IMG/VR virus record: IMGVR_UViG_3300002131_000176
Span: 1 to 64,000 of that record
Reading direction: 5' to 3' (one strand)
From: a virus
Length of the DNA stretch: 64,000 nt
This document shows, one piece after another, positions 13,210 through 23,264 of this stretch. Made by a program: the position numbers and the translations under genes. Each line of letters opens with the position of its first letter. Position 1 is the first letter of the stretch. Under the pieces are notes generated by a model, which saw only the letters and a list, made by a program, of their open reading frames with translations, was not told the DNA's origin and did not search any database.

Positions 13210-15836
13210 TGGCTGAATACGATAGAGAAGAGGATATACGCAAGGTAATTGCTAGTAACCCTGGCATGACACGCGCTGAGGCCGAGGCGCAGATCGATAG
13301 AAATTCGAACTTAAACAATAGCTTAACTGGTGCAGCGTCAGGCCTTTTTAGCAAGGATAAGTTTAATTTAGATTTAGGCGCAATTGTTAAGAAAGTAAAT
13401 GCAAAATCTTTACAAAACACTGGCGATACTGCAATAGCCGATCGAGAGGCAACACAAGGTTCTGTGCTTGGTACAAAGATTGGTGAGACTGCAGGTGGTT
13501 TTAAATCACTTACAACAAGTACAGATGAAGGCGAGACCGTCACGTCACAGCCGTCGCTCGTAATGATGACTGTAGCCGCTGATGGTGATGGTATTACTGT
13601 TACTAGAACGTCAGGTAAAACAACCGAGATTACAACACTAACTGGTAAGACTGCATCAAACGGGTTTTTAACAGCAACCGTAACTCAAGGTTCACCTAAA
13701 GGGATTGAAAAGACTTTAACTGCAACCGTTGGCGCAACACCAGAAGCAATTAAAACAAAGATGAAGGCAACATCGTCTAACGGCGAAGTTGCTGAACAAA
13801 ATTTTAATGTGAATATTTCCGAAAAAGTGGCAACTAATGTCACGGAAGTAACTCAAAAGAATAACGATAATCTTGCTAATCCTTTTGGCGCGCTATCTAG
13901 TGCATTCAGCGGTGCTGCTGGCAATCCATTTGCTAACATATTAGGCAATGTTGGTGGTCTCATTGCAGGGGTATTAAAGAAAGGTCAATTTAACGCGAAC
14001 ACGACAGATGTTGGGTCGGTTGCATCGAAACCTGCTTTAGTTAATGTTGATACATCACAGACGATAGTTGATTCAACACAGGCCCAACGTAATTTTTCAT
14101 TAAATAAATCGCTGACTGCATTTGCCTCAAAAGCGTTAGGCGTTAACTTACCAGTACCTACATTACCTGGAGCGGTGCCATCCATTCCAGGCGGATTTCC
14201 TGGTGCTGGTTCAATACCTAATATAGGTGCAAAAACACAAATAGATCCTAACAACTTTAAGTTAACAACTGAGCTACCTAAGTTAGAACCTGTGGAGATT
14301 GTTAAGCAAGATGGAAGTACTAATTTATCAAAAGCAATTGATAAAAGCGCACTTACATCACCAAGTGTTAAATCAACAATACCTTCTACAAAACTTGATA
14401 ACAGCGAAGCATTAAAATCGTTTAACGGTGTTGATGAACTGCCTAGAGATTATTTTACTTATGTAAATTCAAAGGAAGAGCTTGAAGCAGAAATACGGAC
14501 CATTTCGGCCAAAAGACCTATTACAGCTTTTATAGTAGGTGCTACCAACACACCACTAAATGTAAGTAATTATGCAGATGTTATGCATAATGCACAGGTT
14601 AGAATTTATAATACATCTGCATATCTTAAAAAACTTGGTGATCGTTTAGGTAATAGTGATACAACATTTCTAAAGGATTTCGTTGCAAAACACGGTGGTA
14701 CTCAGGTTCATTATTATATTAGAAGAGATGGTAGTCTACAAAGAGGACGTCCATTAATCACTCCAGTCTGGGATGGCGGTAATAAAATTAGAAAGGGTTT
14801 TACCACCAGGCTTATCACAATTGATTTCGTGGGTGGCTTAGACTTAGATCAGCCAATTGATAAAAGTGTAAATAGAGATCTGTATCGTTCATCCCAAAAA
14901 TATACACCTAAGCAATGGGAAACATTTGAGATGTTTTGCAAAGCATTTGAGGCCGCAATACCAGGTGGCGAAGGTATTGGATATATCGATACATACACCG
15001 ATGGTGTCCCAGATAAACCGGTATTTGGACAACCGTTCTTTGATGTAAGGGAATGGACGAATACACGTTTTGGTTGGGAAACATCATATACTGGTAATTA
15101 TGAGCTGAACAAACGTATTGAAGATGAACTAGGTGTGTTGCTACCTACTGAATTAAATAATGCGATACCTGCTAAGATTATAAAACCCACAATTACTCCG
15201 GTTGTAACAAAGCCTGTAGCGCCTCCTAAAAAACCGGCAGACCCTGAGACTGGTGAAAAACCAAAGCCAACTTTTGTTGAATCAAAAAATTGTGAAGATA
15301 ACATGGAAATGTGGTCTAAGCAAATAGAAAGCAAAATAGATGAAAAAGGTGCAATAAGTACTAGAATTAGTAGAAGAGCAAGCGGTTTAGATGTAAATGG
15401 AAAGTATATCGGTAAAGGTGATCCAGCAGAAATAGCTGCAGCACGGGCAATAGACGATGCAAAATACAAACAACTCGGTGATGAAATTGCAGAATTAGAA
15501 AAGAAGTTTGCCGAATGTGATGCAACACTTACAGAAGAAACACCTAACAAAGAACCTATTAAGAAATTCGAATCTGCAAGTGAAGAACGCACCAATCGAA
15601 ATAAAGTCAGGAAAGAATTCTTGTATTTAACCGCTAAGAAAAATAGATTAGAAGGTGATAGGTTTTTTGCACAACAACCTGGCGCTTCTAAAGTTGGAGT
15701 ATTATCTGATAGCGAATACGCTAATCAATTGGCATCATTGGAATCACAAATTTTGGCAAAAAGAGATGAATTAAAACAAGCTAACACCAAACTTGATGCG
15801 GCTGAAAAGAATCAACAAGATCAAAATAATAGGTAA
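13209..15836 (+). CDS. large baseplate protein with a degenerate amidase-like domain, 875 aa
   Basis: The protein is modular. An N-terminal helix and Thr/Ser-rich beta repeats occupy about 1-270, and Gly/Pro-rich linkers follow. At about 425-630 lies a fold that tracks N-acetylmuramoyl-L-alanine amidase: RPITAFIVGATNTPLN, VHYYIRRDGSLQRGRPL, LITIDFVGGLD. Compared with T7 lysozyme, the zinc ligands are lost (His17 becomes Gly, and the His122 and Cys130 positions read Tyr/Asp and Val/Phe), so catalysis is unlikely. A C-terminal part (about 690-875) is strongly helical (IAELEKKFAECD, KRDELKQANTKLDAAEK) and probably coiled-coil. It lies between the lysozyme hub gene and the beta-helix spike. Confidence 0.6.
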   Translation: MAEYDREEDIRKVIASNPGMTRAEAEAQIDRNSNLNNSLTGAASGLFSKDKFNLDLGAIVKKVNAKSLQNTGDTAIADREATQGSVLGTKIGETAGGFKSLTTSTDEGETVTSQPSLVMMTVAADGDGITVTRTSGKTTEITTLTGKTASNGFLTATVTQGSPKGIEKTLTATVGATPEAIKTKMKATSSNGEVAEQNFNVNISEKVATNVTEVTQKNNDNLANPFGALSSAFSGAAGNPFANILGNVGGLIAGVLKKGQFNANTTDVGSVASKPALVNVDTSQTIVDSTQAQRNFSLNKSLTAFASKALGVNLPVPTLPGAVPSIPGGFPGAGSIPNIGAKTQIDPNNFKLTTELPKLEPVEIVKQDGSTNLSKAIDKSALTSPSVKSTIPSTKLDNSEALKSFNGVDELPRDYFTYVNSKEELEAEIRTISAKRPITAFIVGATNTPLNVSNYADVMHNAQVRIYNTSAYLKKLGDRLGNSDTTFLKDFVAKHGGTQVHYYIRRDGSLQRGRPLITPVWDGGNKIRKGFTTRLITIDFVGGLDLDQPIDKSVNRDLYRSSQKYTPKQWETFEMFCKAFEAAIPGGEGIGYIDTYTDGVPDKPVFGQPFFDVREWTNTRFGWETSYTGNYELNKRIEDELGVLLPTELNNAIPAKIIKPTITPVVTKPVAPPKKPADPETGEKPKPTFVESKNCEDNMEMWSKQIESKIDEKGAISTRISRRASGLDVNGKYIGKGDPAEIAAARAIDDAKYKQLGDEIAELEKKFAECDATLTEETPNKEPIKKFESASEERTNRNKVRKEFLYLTAKKNRLEGDRFFAQQPGASKVGVLSDSEYANQLASLESQILAKRDELKQANTKLDAAEKNQQDQNNR

Positions 15837-15841
15837 ACATT

Positions 15842-17170
15842 ATGGCTGATATAGAAGTAACAACACCTGAAAACGTAGAAAACCCTAATGATGGTTTTAC
15901 CGATACTAATGCCGAATATCCTTATAGATCATACATAAATGTTGCATCAACAAACGAGGCAGCACGCGGTTATAAAATCAATAGAGTATACACAGGCGGT
16001 GGTTACAAAAACATATCGCTAGATTTAAAACCACTGGCACCATCAGGTTATCCTAATAACCAGGTAACACAAACTGCCAGTGGTCATATCACAGAGTATG
16101 ACGATACACCAGGTTCTGAAAGAATTTTAATTCGACATCGCACGGGTTCTGGCGTAGAGATGAGATCAGATGGTACAATGATCTTTAGTTCAGTAGGCAA
16201 TACTGTGCGAGTTACTTGCCATGATGAAAAGGTAATCGTCGATGGTGATGGTGAATTGGTTTACAATGGTAACTTATCACTACAAGTTGCTGGTAACTTT
16301 GACCTCGTCGTCGGTGGTGACTTTAACGTCACAACGGGTGGTAATAATAATGAAGAGATTCGTGGGTCACATAAGAAAATAGTCCGTAAAACACAAAAAA
16401 CAGTTATTACAGAACACCAATCTACGTTTATTGGCGGTGAGCAAACTGAAACTATTTTAGGTAGTGCGAATAAAATCATCAAGGGTGATACCAAACAAAT
16501 CGTTGAGGGTGGATTTGAGTTGTACAGTGGCGATGAGTTTATGATTACTGCTGAAAACGTTGCAAGCATATCTTCGCCTAACATCAATATTGGCGCTGAA
16601 AGTTTGACGGTTATTGGAGACACTGGCACTATTGGTGGTGACAACGTTATCCACTATGGTAAATCATATTGGGGTGAAACATTCCATGGCACATTAAACG
16701 GCAAAGCAGATCAAGCTGCTTTGGCTGATTTAGCAACTGGCGCAAACATCGCTGGCGGCCTCGGTGCTCCAGGTTCTGCAAATTATCCCACACATGATAC
16801 AACAGCTACAGTCGAACCCACCGCAGATATTATGGATGATTATTTGCATAAATCATCATTTGGCGTAAAGGAAGTTTCGATTGATCCAGGTGATGTACTA
16901 AAAGATACTATAGATAAAACTAATGAATACGGTGGCGTCGCAAATAGAGAACTTACAGTATCTGAAGTTAGATCTAAACTAAGAGATAAAAATACATTGG
17001 CTAATTCTAAATTTATTGGTGCTATGATTGCTGAGGGTAAATTAAACCCTGCATATATTCAAGCAGCACCGAGTAAAATTGGCCGCACCGTAAGCCTTGA
17101 TGCATCGCCGCAAAGAGGTTCTATCGCCATCGGTAACAGAGGTGATTTGACAAAGAGGTATAGCAAATGA
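15842..17170 (+). CDS. beta-helix spike protein (separate C-terminal part of gp5), 442 aa
   Basis: Residues about 85-260 are an unbroken series of short beta strands (GSGVEMRSDGTMIFSSVGNT, VAGNFDLVVGGDFNVTTGG, IKGDTKQIVEGGFELYSGDE, SPNINIGAESLTVIGDTG) of the type that builds the triple beta-helix of gp5/VgrG needles. In T4 this part is joined to the OB-lysozyme chain. Here it follows as its own gene after an 875-residue protein. The C terminus (about 330-442) is helical and charged and may contact neighbours. The next gene starts at an ATGA overlap. Confidence 0.7.
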   Translation: MADIEVTTPENVENPNDGFTDTNAEYPYRSYINVASTNEAARGYKINRVYTGGGYKNISLDLKPLAPSGYPNNQVTQTASGHITEYDDTPGSERILIRHRTGSGVEMRSDGTMIFSSVGNTVRVTCHDEKVIVDGDGELVYNGNLSLQVAGNFDLVVGGDFNVTTGGNNNEEIRGSHKKIVRKTQKTVITEHQSTFIGGEQTETILGSANKIIKGDTKQIVEGGFELYSGDEFMITAENVASISSPNINIGAESLTVIGDTGTIGGDNVIHYGKSYWGETFHGTLNGKADQAALADLATGANIAGGLGAPGSANYPTHDTTATVEPTADIMDDYLHKSSFGVKEVSIDPGDVLKDTIDKTNEYGGVANRELTVSEVRSKLRDKNTLANSKFIGAMIAEGKLNPAYIQAAPSKIGRTVSLDASPQRGSIAIGNRGDLTKRYSK

Positions 17171-17766
17171 TCATTAACCCAGATGCTGCGTACAACCCAG
17201 TCAACCAATCGGTTATTACGGCACGTACACGACTAGCACCCGGCATTAGCATGGGTAGGTTTTTAGGTGGTTATGGCGATAAACAAACCATGAACCATAT
17301 TATTGATACATCACAAAGGCTAAAGTTAGCAAAGCAATATTATTTACAAGCGCAGGTAGTAAAAATTATTGCTGAAAATGTTGGAGGTAAGTTTGCTGAT
17401 TATAGATTAACTGTTGCTGAGGGTTTATATCGGCCTGCGCCAGGAGAAGTGCTTAATATTGGAAGTACCAATAGCCTCATGGCAAATGGGCAATGTGTAG
17501 TATACGAACTTATTGATGAGGACGGTAACAATGCTCCAGAAAAAACATTTGATCTAGCAGTATTTTTAAAAGACCATATTGAGTTTGAAAAACTTATTTT
17601 AGATTATGATTCCTATGATCCAAATGGTGAATTAAATGCTCAGATAGCTATTGTTATGCCAGAAATTATTGCTCCTTGGATTGTGAAATATGAAAATAAA
17701 ATCGAAACAACCTTTAATAATTACGTACAAAGCACAAATGAGCTAGTAGAAATACTAGAAATCTAA
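17167..17766 (+). CDS. baseplate-associated protein of unknown function, 199 aa
   Basis: A 199-residue protein lies between the spike and gp25. It starts MIINPDAAYNPVNQSVITAR and has a helix ending SQRLKLAKQYYLQAQVVKII, a short beta region (RLTVAEGLYRPAPGEVLNIG) and a helical C terminus. I do not recognise the family. Its tight overlap with the spike gene suggests a hub or spike-tip related role (inference from position only). Confidence 0.5.
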   Translation: MIINPDAAYNPVNQSVITARTRLAPGISMGRFLGGYGDKQTMNHIIDTSQRLKLAKQYYLQAQVVKIIAENVGGKFADYRLTVAEGLYRPAPGEVLNIGSTNSLMANGQCVVYELIDEDGNNAPEKTFDLAVFLKDHIEFEKLILDYDSYDPNGELNAQIAIVMPEIIAPWIVKYENKIETTFNNYVQSTNELVEILEI

Positions 17767-17778
17767 TAAATACTATCT

Positions 17779-18222
17779 ATGGTTACAAAAGCTTTTTCAA
17801 TCGAAGACGGAAATACTTCTACGCGGTCTATATTAGTAGCGCGTAAAAGAGAATATAAGGATATTGATTTATCCTTTACACCTAAAACAACCGGCGAGAT
17901 TTATAAAAAAACAAATGCTGCGGCTGTAAAGCAAGCGGTTAAAAATCTATTGCTTACAAATAGAACTGAAAAGCCGTTTGAACCTTATTACGGTGGCGAA
18001 TTAAATAAATTTTTATTCGAATTGTCATCAGAGTTTGATGAGCAAGATATTAAAGATCACATCGTTCTTGCAATTGAAAACTATGAACCAAGAGCGCGAG
18101 TATTAGATATACAGGTTTATATTTTTCCAGATTCATACGAAGTAAAAGTGACGGTAGTATTTGAAATTGTAGCAACATCAGAAATAACTTCCGTTGAAGT
18201 TTCATTAGCAAGGACACGGTAA
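17779..18222 (+). CDS. gp25: gp25 baseplate wedge protein, 147 aa
   Basis: gp25 is the small wedge protein that primes sheath assembly and belongs to the GPW/gp25 family shared with contractile injection systems. The sequence has KEYKDIDLSFTP-type N-terminal residues (EYKDIDLSFTPKTTGEIYKK), the AVKQAVKNLLLTNRTEKPF helix, PYYGGELNKFLFE and the closing beta strands VKVTVVFEIVATSE. Length is near T4 (132). It is followed immediately by gp6, as in T4. Confidence 0.92.
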   Translation: MVTKAFSIEDGNTSTRSILVARKREYKDIDLSFTPKTTGEIYKKTNAAAVKQAVKNLLLTNRTEKPFEPYYGGELNKFLFELSSEFDEQDIKDHIVLAIENYEPRARVLDIQVYIFPDSYEVKVTVVFEIVATSEITSVEVSLARTR

Positions 18223-20061
18223 ATGGCATCGGAATCCACCATTAAATCATCAGATTTAGACTTTAACACAATTAAAGCAAACCTGACTTCTTATTTTAAA
18301 CAGCAAGGTGAATTTGCTGATTATGATTTTGAAGCCTCTGGCTTATCTAACATATTAGATGTTTTAGCATATAATACACATTTAAATGGCCTAATCGCAA
18401 ACTTTGCATTAAATGAGACATTTCTAAACTCATCTCAGTTGAGATCATCAGTGGTATCACATGCAGAAATGCTTGGCTACTCACCAAGATCAAAAACTTC
18501 ATCAAAGGCTAGTGTTAATTTAAATGTGCTTATTACAGCTGGCACACGGCCTAATACAATTTCGCTTCCAGCCTTTAGCAAATTTAATACATCCATTGAA
18601 GGTAGTTCATACGTTTTCCAAACACTAGAAAATTATATTGCCACGGATGATGGCTCTGGTGAGTATGTATTTGTGGATGAGAATAATAATCCAAATTTGA
18701 CAATTGCTGAAGGTGTGTTGCGCACAAAAACGTTTATTGTCGGAGATGTCACAGATCAACAAGTGTATGTGATACCTGATAAAGATATTGATACAGAGAC
18801 CGTTACGGTAAACGTGTATGACGCAACAACAAGCACACGATTTACTACGTATACTAATTTAAATAAAGCAATTAGAATTGATGCGGCAAGTTATTTTTAC
18901 CAAGTGAAAGAAGTACCGAATGGCTATTTCGAACTAAATTTTGGCGATGGCAGCGTTTTAGGCAATACACCATCGGTTGGAAACATGATTGTTGTATCGT
19001 ATCTAGCATCATCTGGGAATGAAGCCAATGGCGCAGATGTTTTTAATTCGCAGGCAGATATAAGCGTTGGAGGTATAGAATATCCGATCTCTGTAACAAC
19101 ACTCGCAGCATCAACTGGTGGTAGTATTGGTGAAAATATTACATCAATCAAACAAAATGCATCACTTGCCTTTGCTTCACAGCAGCGTATGGTTACAGCC
19201 GAAGATTATAGAGCCCAGATATTAACTAATTATTCATCATCTATTTCCGATGTAACTGCTTGGGGTGGACAGGATAATACACCACCTATTTACGGTAGAA
19301 CATATGTAGGCCTAAAGTTTAATGACGGCGTCACTAATGCTCAGAAACAAGTAATTAAAGATTCGATTGTTACTAATCTAACTAATAACTTGGCGATTAT
19401 GTCTATTGATACTGTTTTCGCTGATCCTGTAGTTGTATATCTAGAACTTACTACTCGATTTAATTTTGACCCAGATCTAACTAATCTTACTGTCAGAACA
19501 ACAGAGTCTAGCGTGACAGCTATAATTCAGAAGTACTTTAACGAAGAGCTAAAGAAATTTGGTGCAGTATTTAGAAGATCATCAGTGCTAACATGGATTG
19601 ACACTGTAAGTAAAGCCGTTCTTAACTCTAGGATGGCCGTTAAAATGCAATTAAGAATTGCTCCAACATTTGGCGCGTTGAATAACTTTGTCTTATCATA
19701 TCCTGTGGCAATAGCAGAACCAAACGTAGTTACCGCGTCAGTAACATCATCAAGGTTTACTTTTTTAGGACAAACTGCTATAATCAGCAACAGGCTTGGT
19801 ACAAATATTTTACAGATACAAACAATCGCCGGCAATGTGCTTTTAGACAACGTCGGCGATTATACTGCAAGTACAGGTACTATCGCACTAGTTGGTTTTA
19901 ACCCGGAAGCTGCAGTAAATGATATCATTAAAGTTTCAGCAGTACCAGGTAATGAGTCTACAATTAGACCGTTGAGAAATTATATTATAGACATTGATAA
20001 TGGTCTTTCATTTGCTAAGGCTCAAATTGATTATCAAAATACTAATGTCGCTCTCTCATGA
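18223..20061 (+). CDS. gp6: gp6 baseplate wedge protein, 612 aa
   Basis: gp6 forms the ring dimers that knit the wedges together (baseplate-J-like core). The protein begins SDLDFNTIKANLTSYFKQQG and has NILDVLAYNTHLNGLIANF and NETFLNSSQLRSSVVSHAEM, then LGYSPRSKTSSKASV, all typical of gp6. The MVTAEDYRAQILTNY block at about 320 is the known baseplate-J signature. Length is close to T4 (660). It directly abuts gp25 and overlaps the next gene by four bases. Confidence 0.92.
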   Translation: MASESTIKSSDLDFNTIKANLTSYFKQQGEFADYDFEASGLSNILDVLAYNTHLNGLIANFALNETFLNSSQLRSSVVSHAEMLGYSPRSKTSSKASVNLNVLITAGTRPNTISLPAFSKFNTSIEGSSYVFQTLENYIATDDGSGEYVFVDENNNPNLTIAEGVLRTKTFIVGDVTDQQVYVIPDKDIDTETVTVNVYDATTSTRFTTYTNLNKAIRIDAASYFYQVKEVPNGYFELNFGDGSVLGNTPSVGNMIVVSYLASSGNEANGADVFNSQADISVGGIEYPISVTTLAASTGGSIGENITSIKQNASLAFASQQRMVTAEDYRAQILTNYSSSISDVTAWGGQDNTPPIYGRTYVGLKFNDGVTNAQKQVIKDSIVTNLTNNLAIMSIDTVFADPVVVYLELTTRFNFDPDLTNLTVRTTESSVTAIIQKYFNEELKKFGAVFRRSSVLTWIDTVSKAVLNSRMAVKMQLRIAPTFGALNNFVLSYPVAIAEPNVVTASVTSSRFTFLGQTAIISNRLGTNILQIQTIAGNVLLDNVGDYTASTGTIALVGFNPEAAVNDIIKVSAVPGNESTIRPLRNYIIDIDNGLSFAKAQIDYQNTNVALS

Positions 20062-21011
20062 TAAATGCAGCAGAAGATTTAGATAGAAGAAATTTAAGTT
20101 TCTCTCAAAGTAAAATACGAGAGGTACTACCAGAGTACTATGAAGAATCGTATCCTAATTTACTGTTGTTTCTAGAAAAATACTATGAGTATTTAGAAGG
20201 CGAGAATAAAGATTCTTTTAAGACGCAGATTAACAACTTGTTCCTGTCAAGAGATCCAGCGCAGGCGGATAAGGAAAGCCTAGATTTTCTAATTCAGGAA
20301 TTTGGTAATGGTCTGAAATCGTCTAGCTTCTTTGACAATCCAAGGTTGATGTCTACTCTATTAGCTAAGTTTTATAGAGTAAAAGGTTCTCTTGCTGCTC
20401 TTGAAGGTTTTTTTAGAGGTTTTTTTGGCGAAAACGCCAGTGTCGAATACCCAAAAAGAGACCTATTTACAGTAGGCGATTCAAAAATAGGCTATGAATC
20501 ATTAAAGTTTATTCAGAATGATGCCTTGTATCAAACCTTTTCTATACTAATTAAGACAGCATTTGCAACAGGGGATTGGCGCGATTTATATTTAAAATTT
20601 GTACATCCGGCAGGATTTTATTTTGAAGGCCAAGTTGTAATTCAATCTGAAACAAATTTTAATGTAGCTAGTTTTAGCGAAAATCCATTAGCAGTACCTG
20701 TAGCATCTTTGGTTTTGGCATCAGAAGGTTTCATTACATTAAATACGACATTCACTCAAACCACTGCGTTGTGGGATTCAAATGGTGATACATTAGCTGA
20801 TTATAGATTTGATATGTCCAAGGTCGTTAGTACATTTGCTGGCCTAACATCACTAGAACTAGACGGATTTTATCCTAATCTTTCTGGTATGCTCAATCCA
20901 AACTCATTTACGTTTGATGATTCAGCTACAGTTCGACCTGATTTCTCATTAACTTTAGAAACAATGGACAAGGATATGTTTACTCGTTACACCAGCGATT
21001 CAACTTATTAG
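20058..21011 (+). CDS. baseplate wedge protein, tail-protein-I/gp7-like, 317 aa
   Basis: The N-terminal part (FSQSKIREVLPEYYEESYPN, LLLFLEKYYEYLEGE, PRLMSTLLAKFYRVKGSLAA, LEGFFRGFFGENASVEYP) follows the helical fold of tail protein I, which corresponds to the core of T4 gp7 in the wedge. T4 gp7 is much larger (1032 aa), so this would be a minimal form. The C terminus is beta-rich and may anchor fibres. Gene order gp25-gp6-this gene supports a wedge role. Confidence 0.55.
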   Translation: MINAAEDLDRRNLSFSQSKIREVLPEYYEESYPNLLLFLEKYYEYLEGENKDSFKTQINNLFLSRDPAQADKESLDFLIQEFGNGLKSSSFFDNPRLMSTLLAKFYRVKGSLAALEGFFRGFFGENASVEYPKRDLFTVGDSKIGYESLKFIQNDALYQTFSILIKTAFATGDWRDLYLKFVHPAGFYFEGQVVIQSETNFNVASFSENPLAVPVASLVLASEGFITLNTTFTQTTALWDSNGDTLADYRFDMSKVVSTFAGLTSLELDGFYPNLSGMLNPNSFTFDDSATVRPDFSLTLETMDKDMFTRYTSDSTY

Positions 21012-21019
21012 TATAAATA
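21012..21019 (+). promoter_or_regulatory. T4-type late promoter element TATAAATA
   Basis: An exact TATAAATA lies just after the preceding stop and 29 bases before the ATG at 21049. It would restart late transcription for the gp8 and distal baseplate genes. Confidence 0.65.
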
Positions 21020-21048
21020 TAAATTGATTTATCTAAACGGAATAAGAT

Positions 21049-21864
21049 ATGACTAGAAAAAATATTAATGTAGGCACCACAGCCAACGATGGCACAGGTG
21101 ATACATTGCGCACTGTTGGCCAGAAAATTAATGATAACTTTATAGAAATTTTCAACTGGATCGGTGATAGTAATTCGCTTAATTCACAAATTTCCTTAGA
21201 GGATAGTGCGATTGCGTTTGAAGGTTCTAGTACAGATGATTTTGAAACACGGTTAGCCGTGGTTAACCCTACTGCCGATAGAGTTATTCTATTGCCAGAT
21301 GCTGGTGGTACAATTGTAGTCACCTCGGCAACACAGACACTAACAAATAAAACACTAACCAGCCCCAATATTAGTGCGCCCACAATTACTGCGCCAACTA
21401 TTAACGATGCAAACAGCAATGAGTTAATTAAGTTTACAAGCATTGCATCGGCAGTAAATGAAATTACAGTTTCAAATAATTCGACCGGCAATCCGGTTAT
21501 AGTTAGTGCCACAGGTGGTGATACTAATATTAACATGAGACTTGATGCAAAAGGCACTGGAGCTATTCGTGTGAGTAAGGTGGCATTCTCATCTACTGAA
21601 ATTACAGCCAATGGTGCGGCATCGGCGACCACATCATATATCATTTGTAATAAAGCTACTGCGCTGGCAGTTACTTTAGCAAATGGTACAACAATCGGTG
21701 AATCTAAAATCTTTACTAACAAGGGTGTTGGTATCGCAACAATTACTCCAGCAAGTTTTGCTCAAGGCACTACATTCGCCTTGGATCAATATGATGCAGC
21801 AACACTTGTATGGGATGGCACTAATTGGTATGTGTCTGGGCATTACGGCGCAACAATAGCATAA
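21049..21864 (+). CDS. fibre-like virion protein, 271 aa
   Basis: The N terminus NINVGTTANDGTGDTLRTVG followed by QKINDNFIEIF is the anchoring motif I know from many phage fibre and baseplate-attached proteins. The rest is Thr/Ser/Asn-rich beta sequence (QTLTNKTLTSPNISAPTITA) ending in a compact domain (QYDAATLVWDGTNWYVSGHY). It has its own late promoter. It probably attaches near the wedge, but the partner is unknown. Confidence 0.6.
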   Translation: MTRKNINVGTTANDGTGDTLRTVGQKINDNFIEIFNWIGDSNSLNSQISLEDSAIAFEGSSTDDFETRLAVVNPTADRVILLPDAGGTIVVTSATQTLTNKTLTSPNISAPTITAPTINDANSNELIKFTSIASAVNEITVSNNSTGNPVIVSATGGDTNINMRLDAKGTGAIRVSKVAFSSTEITANGAASATTSYIICNKATALAVTLANGTTIGESKIFTNKGVGIATITPASFAQGTTFALDQYDAATLVWDGTNWYVSGHYGATIA

Positions 21865-21876
21865 TAGGAAACAAAA

Positions 21877-23253
21877 ATGGCAGCAATTATTACTGATACG
21901 CTGAGAAGACAAACGGCTAATGATCTTTTAGCAGATATTCTAGATACAGCAGGATCTAATAAGTATTTTATTGGAATCGGTAAATCAGACCAATATGACT
22001 CAAGCGATACCGCAACAGTTCCGACCAAGTCGGTAAGAGATGAAAGAATTGCAAGAGCAAACCTTCAATCGGTAAAGCAAATAGCCACAGGTGGTGCATC
22101 ATTTGTATCACCTAGGTATAATTGGTCTTCAGGTAGTCTGTATTCTGCTTGGAGCGATACGTACGATGATATTCCGGCTAATCCGCATTATGTGCTTACA
22201 GAAGACAACGAGGTATATATTTGCCTACAACAGGGCCTTAACTCACTAGGTGTTCCTGTTAACTCTATTGTTAAGCCGAATTTCACTAATGCCGGGGTCA
22301 CTCAAGCACAAGCGTTTGAAACGGCAGATGGTTATAGGTGGAAATTCTTATATGCGTTGAGCCCAACAAAAGCAAATAACTTTTTATCATCAAATTACTT
22401 GCCAACTTCAGCTATTTCTGATTCTTCTGGAACACCCGGTTTAAACATCTTTGATGTCCAACAAGCACAAATAAGAGAGGCAGCAGTAGGCGGCCAGATT
22501 ATTGGCGTTTCAATTACAAATGCCGGCAGTGGATATAATAGCGCACCTACCGTAATATTTAGAGGTAACGGCAGTGGTGCCCAAGCCACAGCAACAATAG
22601 ATACTAATGGAGTAGTTGTAAAAATTGAGATGAACGACGAAAGTGCGTCATTAGGCAGTGGCTATCTTTATAGTAGTGTTGAATTTAGTGGTGGTAGTCC
22701 ATCAGTCGCTGCTATAGGTCAATCTATTATTTCATCAATTGAAGGTATTGGTTATGATCCAGTAAAAGATTTACTGTCAACTTCTGTGATGGTTGTGTCA
22801 AAACCAACCGGGACAGAATCAGGAAACTTTTTAGTTAATCAAGATTTTAGACAAATTTTATTACTTAAAAACCTTGAACATAAAGATAGTGATGAATTGT
22901 ATGATGAAGTATCAGGCAAGATACTAAAGGCGTTTAGCGTTGATAATGCAGTATCACTAGCTGTTGATAACTTGGTATCTGGCGATTCAGCCGTTGCCTA
23001 TATTGATCAAATTATCGGTAATACGGTATTCTATCATCAAAACGAAACTACTGGTTTTGGTACGTTTGCTAACGGCGAAGCAATTACAGACAACGGTGGC
23101 GGTAGTGCAAATATTATCTACGGGCAAGACAGCGCCGGATTTGGTGGTCAGGTAGACGGCTTCTCTGGAGATCTATTATACATAGAGAATAGAGCTCGTA
23201 TTTTAAGAGATGCTGCTCAAACTGAAGACATCAAAGTTATTCTTACATTCTAA
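21877..23253 (+). CDS. gp8: gp8 baseplate wedge protein, 458 aa
   Basis: gp8 is a peripheral wedge protein in T4. The sequence begins MAAIITDTLRRQTANDLLAD and contains YFIGIGKSDQYDSSD, YNWSSGSLYSAWSDTYDD, NPHYVLTEDNEVYICLQQG and ADGYRWKFLYALSPTKANNF, which match the gp8 pattern in marine T4-like phages. It is longer than T4 gp8 (334 aa); the extra part is a beta-rich insertion with Gly repeats at about 200-270. It is followed 11 bases later by the giant structural gene. Confidence 0.85.
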   Translation: MAAIITDTLRRQTANDLLADILDTAGSNKYFIGIGKSDQYDSSDTATVPTKSVRDERIARANLQSVKQIATGGASFVSPRYNWSSGSLYSAWSDTYDDIPANPHYVLTEDNEVYICLQQGLNSLGVPVNSIVKPNFTNAGVTQAQAFETADGYRWKFLYALSPTKANNFLSSNYLPTSAISDSSGTPGLNIFDVQQAQIREAAVGGQIIGVSITNAGSGYNSAPTVIFRGNGSGAQATATIDTNGVVVKIEMNDESASLGSGYLYSSVEFSGGSPSVAAIGQSIISSIEGIGYDPVKDLLSTSVMVVSKPTGTESGNFLVNQDFRQILLLKNLEHKDSDELYDEVSGKILKAFSVDNAVSLAVDNLVSGDSAVAYIDQIIGNTVFYHQNETTGFGTFANGEAITDNGGGSANIIYGQDSAGFGGQVDGFSGDLLYIENRARILRDAAQTEDIKVILTF

Positions 23254-23264
23254 GGCAATCATAC

